Source: Scleroderma bovista (taxonomy: Eukaryota; Basidiomycota; Agaricomycetes; Boletales; Sclerodermataceae). From it: a stretch of DNA of 54,555 nucleotides. The position numbers and the translations under genes were made by a program. A model generated the notes under the pieces. It saw only the letters and a program-made list of their open reading frames with translations, had not been told where the DNA came from and searched no databases. Positions within the stretch are counted from its first letter, which is position 1; each line of letters begins with the position of its first letter. The stretch is from the NCBI GenBank assembly GCA_037178675.1, contig JAYMGJ010000043.1:1-54555 (forward strand). The letters run 5' to 3'. This document shows, one piece after another, positions 43,301 to 53,066 of the stretch.

Positions 43301-43930
43301 AGTTTCCTGAGACTCATTTTCTCGTAATAACTTAGCAAAGCGTGTCTCTAAAAGTGACTTGCACTCTGGAGGACACCTAGTTAAATTAACTTTGCCTGTT
43401 ACCCAATCTATATCAGGGTTGTGCTTTTGAAGCCAGGTGTGGCCAAGGATAAGCGGCACTTTTCCAAGGCACGTGACGGCACACCACAGCTTTTCAGCAT
43501 GTTTCCCAATACCGACTGTCAACAATACATAATGCGTGATGTCACCCTCCTGATTCCTAGTGCCATCTACGTTAAGCACAGGGACGGGTTTCACCAGCTT
43601 AGATAACTGAAGTCGTCGATCAAGAGCCCAGCTCTTGTCAACAAAACAACCAGTAGCGCCACTGTCTAGCAGAGCGTCTACTTTAATAGTGTTAAGTGGT
43701 CCGCGGATGCAGACCGGTACCGTCACTTCACGTTCCATTGTGAAGGACCTTCGTAAGTCCATGAGAACTTCCAAGTTGCCGGCGGGACTTTCCGGTTTCT
43801 TAGATGCCAAAGAAGGAGAAGAAATATTTTTATTCGATCGGGAATTAAGCACGCTCGATTTTACTTCCGGCGCCGAGCCCTTTGCAGGGACCCCCTTAGA
43901 AGGTACAGTACAGTCCGAGTCACAGTCCAT
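40388..43930 (-). CDS. Pol polyprotein: protease, RT, RNase H, integrase, chromodomain
   Basis: An unbroken 1180-codon frame. Protease active site LLDSGATG at about residues 87-94; RT with catalytic VVYIDDLMIF at about 422-431; RNase H with LETDASEFAVGG near 572; integrase zinc motif (HDTPVAGHKG to CQKCQ) at about 735-776; core residues D805 (VTMDFTEM), D864 (VVSDRGSVF) and E900 (PQTDGQTERLN), so D-D35-E is complete; chromodomain (VASRIYKRQLQYLVHWKGYE, RTWEPSSNL) near 1090-1140. All catalytic motifs look functional. The first Met is not in gag frame; how pol is expressed is open. Confidence 0.95.
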   Translation of the reverse strand: MDCDSDCTVPSKGVPAKGSAPEVKSSVLNSRSNKNISSPSLASKKPESPAGNLEVLMDLRRSFTMEREVTVPVCIRGPLNTIKVDALLDSGATGCFVDKSWALDRRLQLSKLVKPVPVLNVDGTRNQEGDITHYVLLTVGIGKHAEKLWCAVTCLGKVPLILGHTWLQKHNPDIDWVTGKVNLTRCPPECKSLLETRFAKLLRENESQETWVQALKAHESKVTIDESTLEEAQKQVPKEYWEFLDVFSKKSSERMPLRKPWDHGIDLKEDFPPKKGRLIPLSVDEQKEVESFLDDQLAKGYIRPSISQQTSPVFFIPKKDGKKRMVQDYRYVNDWTIKNNYPLPLISQLVDKLKGCKLFTKMDLRWGYNNVRIREGDEWKAAFVTHKGAFEPLVMYFGLCNSPATFQKMMNEIFHDMSDVCVVYIDDLMIFTDTDDQEKHDRIVLEVLKRLRDNDLFVKPEKCRFRVTEVDFLGMIVSRDGIKMDPEKVNAILKWPEPTNVKQVRAFLGLGNFYRRFIKDYAIMARPMTDLTCKDTVFNFGEKERAAFEALKAAFTRAPVLQYPDQDREFRLETDASEFAVGGVISVKCEDGEFRPVAYMSHSMTPPERNYPIHDKEMLAIIKATEAWRHYLEATPYAFEIYTDHHNLTYFTKSQNLSKRQARWQMWMTRFNYSLIYKKGTQMHVADPLSRRSDHYVSSSDDNKDQVLLNPVSIKLIDVTDQSYEERQSLITNFHDTPVAGHKGVKATYNALRKHYSWKGMKEQIQTYVKHCQKCQQSKVSNQKTSGSLIPLPTPSGPWLDVTMDFTEMPESLGYNYILVVVDRFSKEVVFVPCTKEETALSTAELFRDHVWCQHGLPSSVVSDRGSVFASNFLGELYRLLGVKRKMSTAFHPQTDGQTERLNREINQYLRTYVSDRQSEWAKWIKIAQFVWNNTVSEVTTDSPFGITRSYSPRMGVEPIDTVAPAAKDFAAIFNKVVESSEKAKRNMKLQADKHRNPAPDYVVGQQVWLSTDNLRMLNRASKKLTEKWIGPYEVTRVTPNAVELKLPKTLRIHPVVNVSRVKPYLGPLPGQPVSRPGPVRVSEERGEEYEVDYVVASRIYKRQLQYLVHWKGYEEHERTWEPSSNLKNSPLVVERFYRENPSAPRKLRMTRTDFDSLFSRIPENLTVCDAQFCSLESCT

Positions 43931-44153
43931 AGTATCAACACAGAGTAGCGAGAAGGAGAAACAGAAACAGGAGAAACTACCGAAGACACCTTTTTGTGGG
44001 TTTTCGCTATTTTTGTACGTAACAAAGCAATGTGGTATTTAAATATTTCCTGCACTGCAGGAGTAGTAGCACGAGAGAGTCTATAGTCCAGAATACGTAT
44101 AGCTAAGTCCAATGAAGACTCGAGAGCGAGGATGCCCGTTTTATCCTCACTCA
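43931..44153 (-). other. gag-pol junction with a short third-frame reading
   Basis: Gag stops at 44154-44156 and pol opens at ATG 43930; the two frames differ. In the remaining frame 44154-43861 is open (SSLDLAIRILDYRLSRATT, KYHIALLRTKIAKTHKKV), starting without ATG right at the gag stop. This may be translated by frameshifting at the gag end or belong to a spliced product. An AAAAAG-GTGTCT sequence near 44000 could be a donor. I cannot decide between these. Confidence 0.4.
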
Positions 44154-45152
44154 CTAATCTTTTAAATCTCTGAAGAACGCCTGCATCTCTGCAAACGTCA
44201 TTCCTCTTACTGCATTTAGCCGGTCATCCTCCGGCTGGGCTTGCGTTGCCCGTGCTTGTGGTTGCCCACGACGAGGGCGGCGCGGCTTTGTGCACTCACG
44301 TGCGATGTGGCCAAATAATTGGCAATTGTAGCATTGGGGCCCTTTACCCCTTTGCTGGTTCACTTCAACGGCACCTATGTCCATCGGGACACCACTCCCC
44401 GATGCGGTTGAAGACGAATATGATTGGCTCTGGTAATACCGGGCAGAGCCTTGCCCTTGGAGGTTGATGAGGAAGAGTTCCTGGGCTCTTCCCATCGCAC
44501 GAGCAGAGTTTGCGAGTCGCTCGTAGGTGTCTCGTCGCATTCCCTGTATGTAGATTTGCTCCAAGAGTTTCCTCTGGAGCGCGCGTTCGAGCAGATCACG
44601 GGCGTATTCATCTCCACAGCCCCCCTGGTTCTTGAGCGCTTCGAACTGCGCTAAGAAGTCGTCAATTCTCTGCCTCGGGCCTTGCCTAAGGCGGAGAAGT
44701 TGGGCACGTGCCCACTCGGCGCTGTTTCCAGGGAGAAAGAACCTCTCTATCTCCTCTGCGAAGTCATCCCAGGCGGGCCAGGCCGGGGGGGGCGGGAGCT
44801 GTCCAGCTGGGACGGGCGGGGCGTTGGCCTGGGCCTGGGCTGCTGCCATGCAGCTATCCAGACGGACCTGAGCCCACCGACCAGCTTTCGGGCCAGTGAG
44901 CCGGGAGAGAACTGCGGCGGTAACCTGGGCGTCATTTGTCCCCTCCATCGCGATCTGTAACCAAATTTTGATCTTAGACCACCATTCGTGGAACTTCTGA
45001 GGGGAGCCATCGTAACTCCCGGGATCCGCGACCACCTTCTTGCGCGGCGGCGGTGCAGGGTGAGGCTGTGCAGCCGCAAGGGCCGCGATATGTGCTTGGA
45101 GGTCAATTTGCCCCTGGACAAGCTGTCCGAGGAGCTGGTTAAGGTCTGCCAT
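44154..45152 (-). CDS. Gag polyprotein with CCHC knuckle (young Ty3/gypsy)
   Basis: 332 codons from ATG 45152. A helical N-terminus (MADLNQLLGQLVQGQIDLQA) leads to a Pro/Lys linker, then the capsid-type domain (SYDGSPQKFHEWWSKIKIWL, WDDFAEEIERFFLPGNSAEW, LRQGPRQRIDDFLAQFEALK) and the knuckle CYNCQLFGHIARECTKPRR near residue 270. It should form the virus-like particle and bind RNA. No stop or frameshift is seen. Confidence 0.92.
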   Translation of the reverse strand: MADLNQLLGQLVQGQIDLQAHIAALAAAQPHPAPPPRKKVVADPGSYDGSPQKFHEWWSKIKIWLQIAMEGTNDAQVTAAVLSRLTGPKAGRWAQVRLDSCMAAAQAQANAPPVPAGQLPPPPAWPAWDDFAEEIERFFLPGNSAEWARAQLLRLRQGPRQRIDDFLAQFEALKNQGGCGDEYARDLLERALQRKLLEQIYIQGMRRDTYERLANSARAMGRAQELFLINLQGQGSARYYQSQSYSSSTASGSGVPMDIGAVEVNQQRGKGPQCYNCQLFGHIARECTKPRRPRRGQPQARATQAQPEDDRLNAVRGMTFAEMQAFFRDLKD

Positions 45153-45950
45153 GAGGACCTAGTAGGGGTGGAGGCGGGAATAGGGGGTAGGTCTTTGTCT
45201 AACTGGTCGGAGACGGGAAGACCGGAACGTGCGGCGGCGAGCGAGCGGGAGGTCTGGCAGGGGCGCGACAGGAAGGGAACGGTGGAAGCCGAGTAGGACT
45301 TGGATTTCGAAGTCGCTGACAAGGCGACTGTAGGCGGCAACGGCGTTGGTGAACTGGAACTCCTCTTCGATTGCTGACTCCCTTTCTTGTACTTTAACAA
45401 GGGTGTCAGGACGAGGACCGTAGATGATCGTCAAGCGCTCCTGTTGCGCTTCAACGAGGTGACGAGGGAATTGGTAAGGTATGGTGGTAGCGTAAGGGGT
45501 GACGTAGGAGTAAGGTTACTTTCGGGACTAGATCCCCACAGTTGTTCCGCTAAACTAAGCGTAAGACTCTGTTCGCCTGTCGCGCTCGCCGGGTCAGGGC
45601 AGTGGCACAGCTATGCAGAGAACAAACGGCTAGCGGCTGCAGATCACAGGGTCTACCTCTGCACGGACGCAGGAACTACGGAGTATGTATGTCTCAATCG
45701 CCTTGAGGCTGCGAACCTCTCTTGAACGGGCGCCGACCTTCAGACACCAGGCACGACCCTGGGCTGGTGTACAGTACGTAAAGGTAGCGGTGCTAAAACT
45801 TCCCAATGCCGAAGCACTACGGGAACGGCACTAAAGGCTGGCCGTGAACGAAACAGAAGGTATGAAGGTGAAGCTCCTTAACCCTGGAGTCCGGGTATAG
45901 TTTCCTTATAAGGCTAGGAGAGCGCGTAGTAGAGCGAGTAAGATGTATAG
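45153..45950 (-). other. 5' untranslated leader of the young Ty3/gypsy
   Basis: About 800 bp lie between the primer site and the gag ATG. Open frames here (for example 44747-45400 and 45159-45434 on the minus strand) overlap gag in other frames and have no recognised domain. A reading such as KVQERESAIEEEFQFTNAVA might be a remnant of an N-terminal gag extension. Confidence 0.45.
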
Positions 45951-45961
45951 ATTCGAGCTCA
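45951..45961 (-). promoter_or_regulatory. Candidate self-priming primer-binding site, young Ty3/gypsy
   Basis: Sense strand TGAGCTCGAAT, 2 nt inside the 5' LTR, is the exact complement of ATTCGAGCTCA in the same LTR (46066-46056). That LTR 11-mer begins 37 nt after the start of TATATATA (46103-46096), where the transcript should start. This is the arrangement of Tf1, whose first 11 mRNA bases prime reverse transcription. Confidence 0.72.
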
Positions 45962-45963
45962 GG

Positions 45964-46334
45964 TGAGATGACCCTAGGCAGAACACCTAAGACCCAACTA
46001 CACGCGAGACTCTGAGGAGAAATAGGACGCGAGGATCTAGAGCAATAACCCAAGATGAGCTCGAATGGGGAGCCTCTGGGTGCTGGATTGCACGGTATAT
46101 ATACTACTAGACACGAGGGCTACGCGAGGCTATCCATGAGGCTACGTGCAGGTAGAAGGCTATGTAATGACATCACTGTGGAGCTAAGGCTATGCGTAAT
46201 GATGTCAAGGGTGGCAGCGTGTACAGCACGGGGTACAGGTCTAGACTAGGTAGATAAGATAGAGGCTGTACACTAAGATAAGATAAACGCTATCTAATCG
46301 CAGATTAGATAAGATAAAAAGTCGGACCGTAACA
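45964..46334 (-). repeat. 5' LTR of the young Ty3/gypsy
   Basis: 371 bp, no difference noticed from 40006-40376. Contains TATATATA at 46096-46103 and the predicted transcription start at about 46066 (sense minus). Confidence 0.95.
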
Positions 46335-48313
46335 CAGAGGTCATGCTGTATCTCTTTTCAATGTCCAAACCACAGTTTGTGAACCTTCATGTGTTCATTG
46401 GCTTCCCCAATCATGTTCCACATTTCATTTAATTCATATAGGTAGTCTTGTACAGTCCTATTTCCTTCGTAACATGTGTGAAGCTTCTTTCGAAGTTTGA
46501 TACAGAAATCCACTGGGAAACAATAATTGAATAGCTCACAGAAGAATGTCGAGAGTCTCCAATGGTAGGGGTCTCCTGACACCTCACACCCATAGAATTC
46601 ATGTGCTTTCCCTTTGAGGTAATGAGACAAGATGAATGCCTGTTTCTTTGATGGCACTTCTCCATCTTTAACATATGTGGTTCCCTCTGTTATGAAATGG
46701 TGGAACACTTTGGAGTCGACAGAACTGTCATACTCAACAGGAGGTATCGGCTTCAGCTTCATTTGTCGCCGAGACTTACATCTTTTTGAGTGCGACTTCT
46801 TTGTCTTTTGACTTCCTCGTCCTCATGACCGGCTGTGCCTGCTCTTATGTCTTCGCCGTCCATCAGAACTGCTGCTACTTGGTGTCTCGTCTGAGTCAGA
46901 TGACTGGTCCTTGGTGGATGTCTCACTTGGCTCATAATCACTACTGGAGAAGTTGCTGGAGGAGTTTCGCTTCCCTTTCCATTTCCTATGTCTGGGTGGA
47001 CTCGAAGACTCATCGGAGGAGCTGTCGTCAGATGAACTATCACTCGGACTGTAGGTCTGTATACCTTTACTTCCAAGCCATTTGAACGCTAGTCCAATAT
47101 AGCTTCTCGGATTGATCTGCTCAACAGGCTCCATCACTCTTGGGGTCTTGTGCCTCTCACGACGTGACTTGTCTTGTGCAATTGCCTTGTCAACCATCAT
47201 ACAGACAGGGTCTGGTGTCCCCTTTGTGGGGTTTTCCTTTCCCTTTTCTGCTTTGTGGGGTTTCTGGGTGCTATTCTTAGCAACCCTTTTTGCTTCTGGT
47301 GAGATTAATTTTACTCATTCCTTTGGTGATGGGGCTCTTACTGATCCTTCTGATGAAGATATCATTTTAGCGTGGTACCGGCTTTCCGGTGACAGCACCA
47401 TAACAGATATATTTGTGCTGACAGGTTCTTCCTTGGTGAGTTCGTGAGCCTTGTTCCACAATGCAATGGCAGCTCATTGTGCCTCTACATCAGATTCAGA
47501 GCCTTTGATGCTAGGGTCAGGTTTGCTTTCTTGTTCACTCCGAGCTAATTCCTGCGTGGCTTTCCAAGATGCCAATGCTTCACGCTGCGCTTCTAGGTCG
47601 AGTTCATCTTCGCACGCACTCAAGTTTCCCCAGTTGCGTGGGTCTGGACCCTTTCCTTTCAAATTGGATGGTCCCTCACCTTGAGATGAGGTGCTCTTAG
47701 TCCCTGGTTTCTTAACTCCAGTAATGCTGATGACGCGCTGCCTTACAAATATCTTTTGGTGCTGGTCCCTTGTTAATTTCTTTATGGCCTCCTGCACAAT
47801 TTGTTCTTGCTCAGGGCCTAACTGGTTTTTACTTGGGTTTCCTTTCACCGGCAATTCATGGTGGTCCTTCCTGGTTGGCGATCAGCAACTCTCTTTCACT
47901 GGCGATCCATGGCAGCTCTTTCTCACCACGGTGGTCCATCCCCCATGGTTGTCACTGTTGGTCTCACTCTCTTCAGGTGCTGGGGTGGAATAAACACTGG
48001 TTAGGGCACTTCCAGGTATGCCTTTCACAGTTGGGGTATCACTATTACGAACAGCAGCTAATTCGCTAGCTACAACAGCCTCCAAAGACCTCTGTCCATC
48101 GGGATACTCCAGCGAGGTTTTCCTTGAGCCAGGACATGCATCGGATGCACAACTGGGCGCCAACTCTTTTGCTTTAACAATGTTGCTGTACAGGCGACTC
48201 GCATCAGCAGGGGTATCTTTTCCCACAGCCTCAGGACTGGAAGGGGCAGACCTTGCGCATACATGTGCAGTACAATGCAGGTTGTAACGGGTATTAATGA
48301 TTCTTTCAGACAT
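46335..48313 (-). pseudogene. gag of an older Ty3/gypsy (element 5), interrupted by the young gypsy
   Basis: From ATG 48313 leftward the frames give a Ser/Ala-rich N-terminus (AVGKDTPADASRLYSNIV, EAVVASELAAVRNSDTPTVK), an acidic Gln/Lys middle (47854-47474), a Ser/Asp-rich low-complexity block (47200-46823) and the gag core (KLKPIPPVEYDSSVDSKVFH, ILSHYLKGKAHEFYG, LRKKLHTCYEGNRTVQDYLY) to WFGH, a TGA, then KEIQHDL, which joins LWQDKLNPEI at 40005 exactly over the CAGAG duplication. Several frame changes; non-functional. Confidence 0.82.
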
Positions 48314-48371
48314 GGTAAGATGCTTACTCAGGTTTCCAAGCAGTTGATCAATCCGTGGGGCTGCAAGTAGG

Positions 48372-48743
48372 CATGGGTATCAAGTGTAGAGTGAAGTGGG
48401 AAGTTGCCTAGGCCTAGGTGAAAAATATGTGACAACGAGAGAGGTAGCTAATCTCAAACGTGGTCACACTAGAATCTCTTCGGGCTGAAATAATCACCTA
48501 GCAATGGTAACTTGATTTCAGGAAAAGACTGGGACTACAGAGAGAAAGTGGTATCGACTTTATACCCTATGGTCCAGGGGACAAGTAACGAGAGAGTGGT
48601 ACGACAGGAGTATGAGAATGACGACAGAAATGAGACTAGAAGTAGTAATGAATGACTAGAGCTTGTCCAAACAACATAAATGTTTAGTAACAGAATTAGT
48701 AACCGGAACTGGGTATCCACTGAGTAAACATGGAATCCTCACA
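48372..48743 (-). repeat. Probable LTR of element 5 or a related gypsy
   Basis: The block lies just upstream of the gag start and ends at 48743 with GAGTAAACATGGAATCCTCACA, also found at 8040. In minus orientation it would start TGTGAGGATTCC. A TTTATACCC box occurs near 48560. The inner end was not determined. Confidence 0.45.
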
Positions 48744-51059
48744 GTCTGAGCGCTGAGCACTGCAGGCAGGACATGGTGCAGTCGAGTTGTCTGCTCGCTA
48801 TGAATCAAGGAACAGTGTCAATACATGTGTAGGACACTTTCATTCCAACGACTGGTGGCACTAGATGTGAAGACCAAGGCAAATTATAGGGCAGACACAG
48901 GACAATTGCGTGTTGTCGAGATCTTGGGTTTTGTTCGCTGAACGTCATCTCTTTAGTCCTATCTAGGTCTTGTCAATTCTAATACAGACAATTCATTGCT
49001 TGACCCATTTTGTACTCCCAAGGTGACCATCAAACTTGTGACTGAGCCCCATAGCTTCAGCACGGTGTCCCTACTAGCAGTAGCACATCACGATCTAATC
49101 ATCTCACCATAGCTATGGCATTTCCTCAAAGACACAATCTTGTCCACTGACACAACAAGGACACCCGACCTATCCATGGGCTTACCCAGCACGATCCGCT
49201 TGTGCAGTGCACAGAGTGCAGCCCCATTCTGCGCACAAGGGCAATTGTGGTAATGAGTGGGGGAGGTGATGAATTGGTCAAAAGGAGGGGGTGGTTGAGT
49301 CCATGGTAAAGTGAGAGTTGATGGGATTAGTACAAGTATTCAAAAGACACAAACTTTGTAGACAAGTATCCATCCATCAGTTCATAGCAATACCAATGAG
49401 TAGTCGAGACCATGCGCTGGGAATCTAACTGAGATCATGGCATGAGCACTCAGCAGGGTCATAGAGTAAATAATTACATCCAACATACACATCTGTTCAA
49501 CATGGTCATCTACATCTTGATCGTGCTCTTACAGTTGGCTCGATCAGCTTCATCTTCTTATGGCTCGTTGATGTAGCCAACATCTGGATGGTCCAATCTG
49601 CACTCCTTTGCTTTGGGTCTGCGATACATGGGCATCGAAGTCAGGAGACCTAAGTAAATGCGGAACTGGGCAAGTGGTGGGTGAGTGAAGGTATGTGTGA
49701 TATGAGAGTGCATACATGATCCCAGATAGATCGTACACCAAGCACGATCTGTGGCCACAGTCGTCCAACTCTGAAGTCATTGGTAGCCTAATGCACGTGA
49801 TCCGAAAAACATGCAAAGGTGCTGCGCATGCTCAGTCCCGCGCAGACAATGCATATGTATATATGAACACATGCACCCATCACGAAAGGAGACACTCATG
49901 GTGTGCTCATGCTCGCCTTGTTCCCATTCCTCCCACCAGGGACAAGTCTGCCATTTGCATTGGTGCATTGTCCTGCATGTCTTCATTTCATTCATTCTTT
50001 CTATCATTGGAGGGCTTCTTCATCTGTGGCAAGTTTGACAGTGGGCAGATCAGCGTGCACATCTACCTTGGTGACCTTGCCTTGCTCATCCACGGTGTGA
50101 GCATATCCTGCAGGGATGAAGTCTTTGAAAGGGGTGATGATGACACCAGGTGAGGGAGGGGGGAACAGAGGGAAGTTGATTCGCTGGTGTTGGTTATGGG
50201 CCAGATTAGGAAGGTGGATCACAGATTCGCAGTGAGATTCGCATCCATCATCTCTGTGGACAAGCCTAACATCTGCCTTGTTGAGCTAGGTGCAACACAA
50301 CCCTAGACGGAGGAGGGAATGGCTGGCCTTGCTCATGAGCACCAGCACCAGCACCAGGGTCATCGACACCACTGATCATCAGGGCCAACAGGGAGCATCG
50401 GCATGGGTGGCAGTGGCAGTGGCGGAGGAAATGAGGGAGGGGCAAGTCCAATTGCAAGGGTGAGTCTCTTGTCCTGGAACAAGTACTGTGTATACCTGCT
50501 GCTAACACTGTGGGAAGTAAATGCGCTGAAAATCAGTGTCTTTGTTAAGTTGGTTAGGGTTGGACAGGGTTATCCACCTTTGGCACCAGTTTTAGGATCT
50601 TCCCACAGTCTCTTGATGGAGTTTTTTGGTAGGGTGAAACATGTCTAAGAGATGCCCATCCTCGGCGCCATCCCCACTGAAGTCCCAAGATGGATGGGGG
50701 AGTTCTCCAGCAAGCCTCTGCCATACGTTCTATGATCCTTGGCGAACATCCCCAACCTTTTCTGACATCCTCGATCTGATGAGCCTCCTCAACATTCTCC
50801 GACATTAGCAAGCCTCTGCACCATTTCCCACTGCTTTTTTGGTGGACCTCCCCTGATGTTCCACGATCTCTGGCATATGTTCTACGATCCGCTGATGGAT
50901 CTCCTCAATACTCAGATGTTCTTTGGTGAGCCTCCCTCAACATTTTGTGACTGGGCAGATACCCCCTGGAGACTGAAGCCAGTTTGGCATGTCCTCCAGC
51001 ATATCGCAGGAGGTTCACCGACTCTCCACACGCGACTTGGAGGCTCAGAATATTGTATT
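48744..51059. other. Unassigned interval, possibly decayed host or repeat sequence
   Basis: No domain is recognised. The minus strand at 50222-50004 has an open stretch with gene-like composition (GVIITPFKDFIPAGYAHTVD, then GKVTKVDVHADLPTVKL). Bases 50690-50960 contain several degenerate copies of a phrase around CTCCTCAACA and GTTCTACGATC. Neither can be named. The rest is low in long open frames. Confidence 0.3.
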
Positions 51060-51061
51060 TA

Positions 51062-51140
51062 CAGCTGTTCCCAAGTATAATGAGATTGCGTGTGTTTGTT
51101 CAAGTCGCGAGTCGCGTGCTTCCAAATTGGGAACAGCCTC
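51062..51140 (+). repeat. Left terminal inverted repeat, Tc1-type copy 2
   Basis: CAGCTGTTCCCAAG to TTGGGAACAGCCT. The repeat holds the 10-mer CTGTTCCCAA at its outer end and its reverse complement TTGGGAACAG at its inner end. Confidence 0.92.
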
Positions 51141-51204
51141 TGTGGTGCCCTCACCCCTGGCCTTGCCGTGCATCGTCATCACCCCCGCCGCCCCGCGAAG
51201 CACT

Positions 51205-52935
51205 ATGGATGCTTCAAACGACTCTGATTCTGTTGCAGATGTCACGCTTGTGGAAGAAAGGGACAATATTGGTTGCGAGAGCCACGACGAATTCCTCAGT
51301 GGTATGTACAGTTACTCAATGATGCTAGCCTATGATCGTGCCACACTCACACCTGATAGTGACCGAAGAAATGCAGCGGTATACCTTCATAGATGATGCA
51401 TATATCCCAGAGGGCCATTCTGTGCCGTCCACACCTATTGCTAGCCCTGTCAAACCCTCACTAAAGAAGGGAAGAAGGGGCCGCAAGTGTAAGCAGTCTG
51501 AAAACGAATCCCCATCTTCTCAGGTACCCGTGACTACGAAGAAGAAGAAGAAAGGGGTGTCAAAGACAGCTGTCTTTGATATCAATAAGGATGAAGTTGC
51601 TGAGCCACCACCACAATCCATCACCACACATCTTCATCTTGAAACCACTGTTGAAGTCCCAGGTCGGCCTGGACGAGGCAAATCAGCATCAACATCAGTT
51701 CAACTCCGGCAGTGCAACCTGTTTATTTTCACTGTAAAGGACACCTATGACATCTTTGTTGATGCAGTTGCAGACACTGCGGATACAATGTCGTGGCATT
51801 TAGCCATGTCCCATCTGCGCTGGCACTTTGAAACGCCAGCTAATCTCCAACCAAAACTCCTGGCGAACGAAGTTGGCTATACAGCAATGATCACTGCTGT
51901 CAAGTCACGTCGAAAGGACCAAGTTATCTTCCTGTACATTCCTGAGCCAGTTTCGCGTGAAAAGGTGTGTTTGATACTGTGGATTGTCGTATTGACCGAG
52001 ATTTTACAGCCTACAATTGATGTGTCAAGCAAGGGGAAGTACTCAACGTCCGTAACTCAGGAAGCGGACGACATCTCGTCACAATCGTCCTCTCTGAAGT
52101 CTCAAATTGTGAGTGTTCTATTGAGTTGTTAGCGTGTTTCTTCTGCTGAAATACAACCAGAATTGGCTGCGAAACTGTGCCGGGAGGGCGAGCTCCAGCA
52201 GCTTGAAGAGAAGTATCCAGTTGGTAACCACCTGTGCTTTCCCAATAAGCGAATATATGCATCGGATGGGCTTTATTGGGAGCTCACACAGCTCCATCTT
52301 CAGGTTTGGGCTAATGCAATAGCAGCAAAGGTGCATCATAAGCGCTAGGTACACCAGTTACTCACTATCTCCAATAGCCACCAACAGCAACATACGAAGA
52401 GCCGCCTGCATCCAATCACTTCATGAAGGCGTCTGCCATACCGGCAAGTCAGATACCAAAGGATCGCTCTGCCAGTCAGCCCTCCGGTGTCACAGAAGGT
52501 CATCAAAATGGTTTCGCACCCTATGGTAACACTTTTCAGGGCCATCCTCCACAGGCCCCATACCCATATTTTCCCTATCCCCCACCACCGCAAATGCCAT
52601 ATGGTCCATATGGTTATTACATGCCACACATGCCTCATCCACCAACTCCGACCCCTCAGCCTCCACCTGCTCAAGCTGCCGCTGGATTATCCTCACCTGA
52701 TGTGACTATGTCACACAATGTTTCACTTTCGGAATTCTGTACCAAGTATCGGCTGTCAGCGCATACCCAAGAGAAACTATTGGAACTCGATTACTCCCCT
52801 GGAAACGAGGTCATTGAAACTCTCACAGAGGTGGACTGGAAAGAAACTGGACTTTCAATTCTTGCTTCGCGCTCATTCATGGCAGCTCACCGGAATTTCT
52901 GTGAGCTAATTCGTACAGGCAAGTGGAACCAGTAA
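51205..52935 (+). CDS. Passenger protein of the Tc1-type element, SAM-like C-terminus
   Basis: Five exons can be placed: 51205-51301, 51360-51964, 52010-52108, 52187-52330, 52378-52935 (501 codons including stop). Introns have GT-AG ends. Visible parts: acidic N-terminus; basic tracts (KKGRRGRKCKQ, TTKKKKKG) near residues 75-110 that could be nuclear signals; a block with MSWHLAMSHLRWHFETPANL; YPVGNHLCFPNKRIY with LYWELTQLHLQVWANAIAAK; a Pro/Tyr-rich stretch (about 365-420); and a final about 70 residues (LSEFCTKYRLSAHTQEKLLE to AAHRNFCELI) resembling a SAM domain. No enzyme motif. Exon 4 start is uncertain: AG at 52159-52160 is a better site but would shift the frame. Confidence 0.78.
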
Positions 52936-53066
52936 GTCCCGGTAGTCATTAGAATCATGTACAATACGTCCGCAAACATGTAAACTATAGAGTTCAAGTG
53001 ATTCTTGCAATCAATACAGTGGTTTTATCACCGAGAGCTGCCTTGGGAGTTGGACATAAATTTGAA

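Larger units (their letters stand above)
40006..46334 (-). mobile_element. Young, apparently complete chromodomain Ty3/gypsy (minus sense)
   Basis: The 6329-bp element has two 371-bp LTRs that look identical on reading, a 5-bp target duplication CAGAG (40001-40005 and 46335-46339), a 332-codon gag, an uninterrupted 1180-codon pol, a polypurine tract and a candidate self-priming site. It is the only retrotransposon in the window without evident inactivating mutations and so is the youngest insertion. It interrupts the gag of element 5. Confidence 0.95.

Noticed and set aside
45951..45963. Conventional tRNA primer-binding site in the young gypsy
   Set aside because: The bases after the LTR do not begin TGG and I could not match them to a tRNA 3' end; the exact complementarity to the LTR is the better explanation.
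49716..50153. 145-codon plus-strand ORF as a gene
   Set aside because: Composition is unlike a protein of known type and a more gene-like reading lies on the opposite strand at 50222-50004; neither could be identified.
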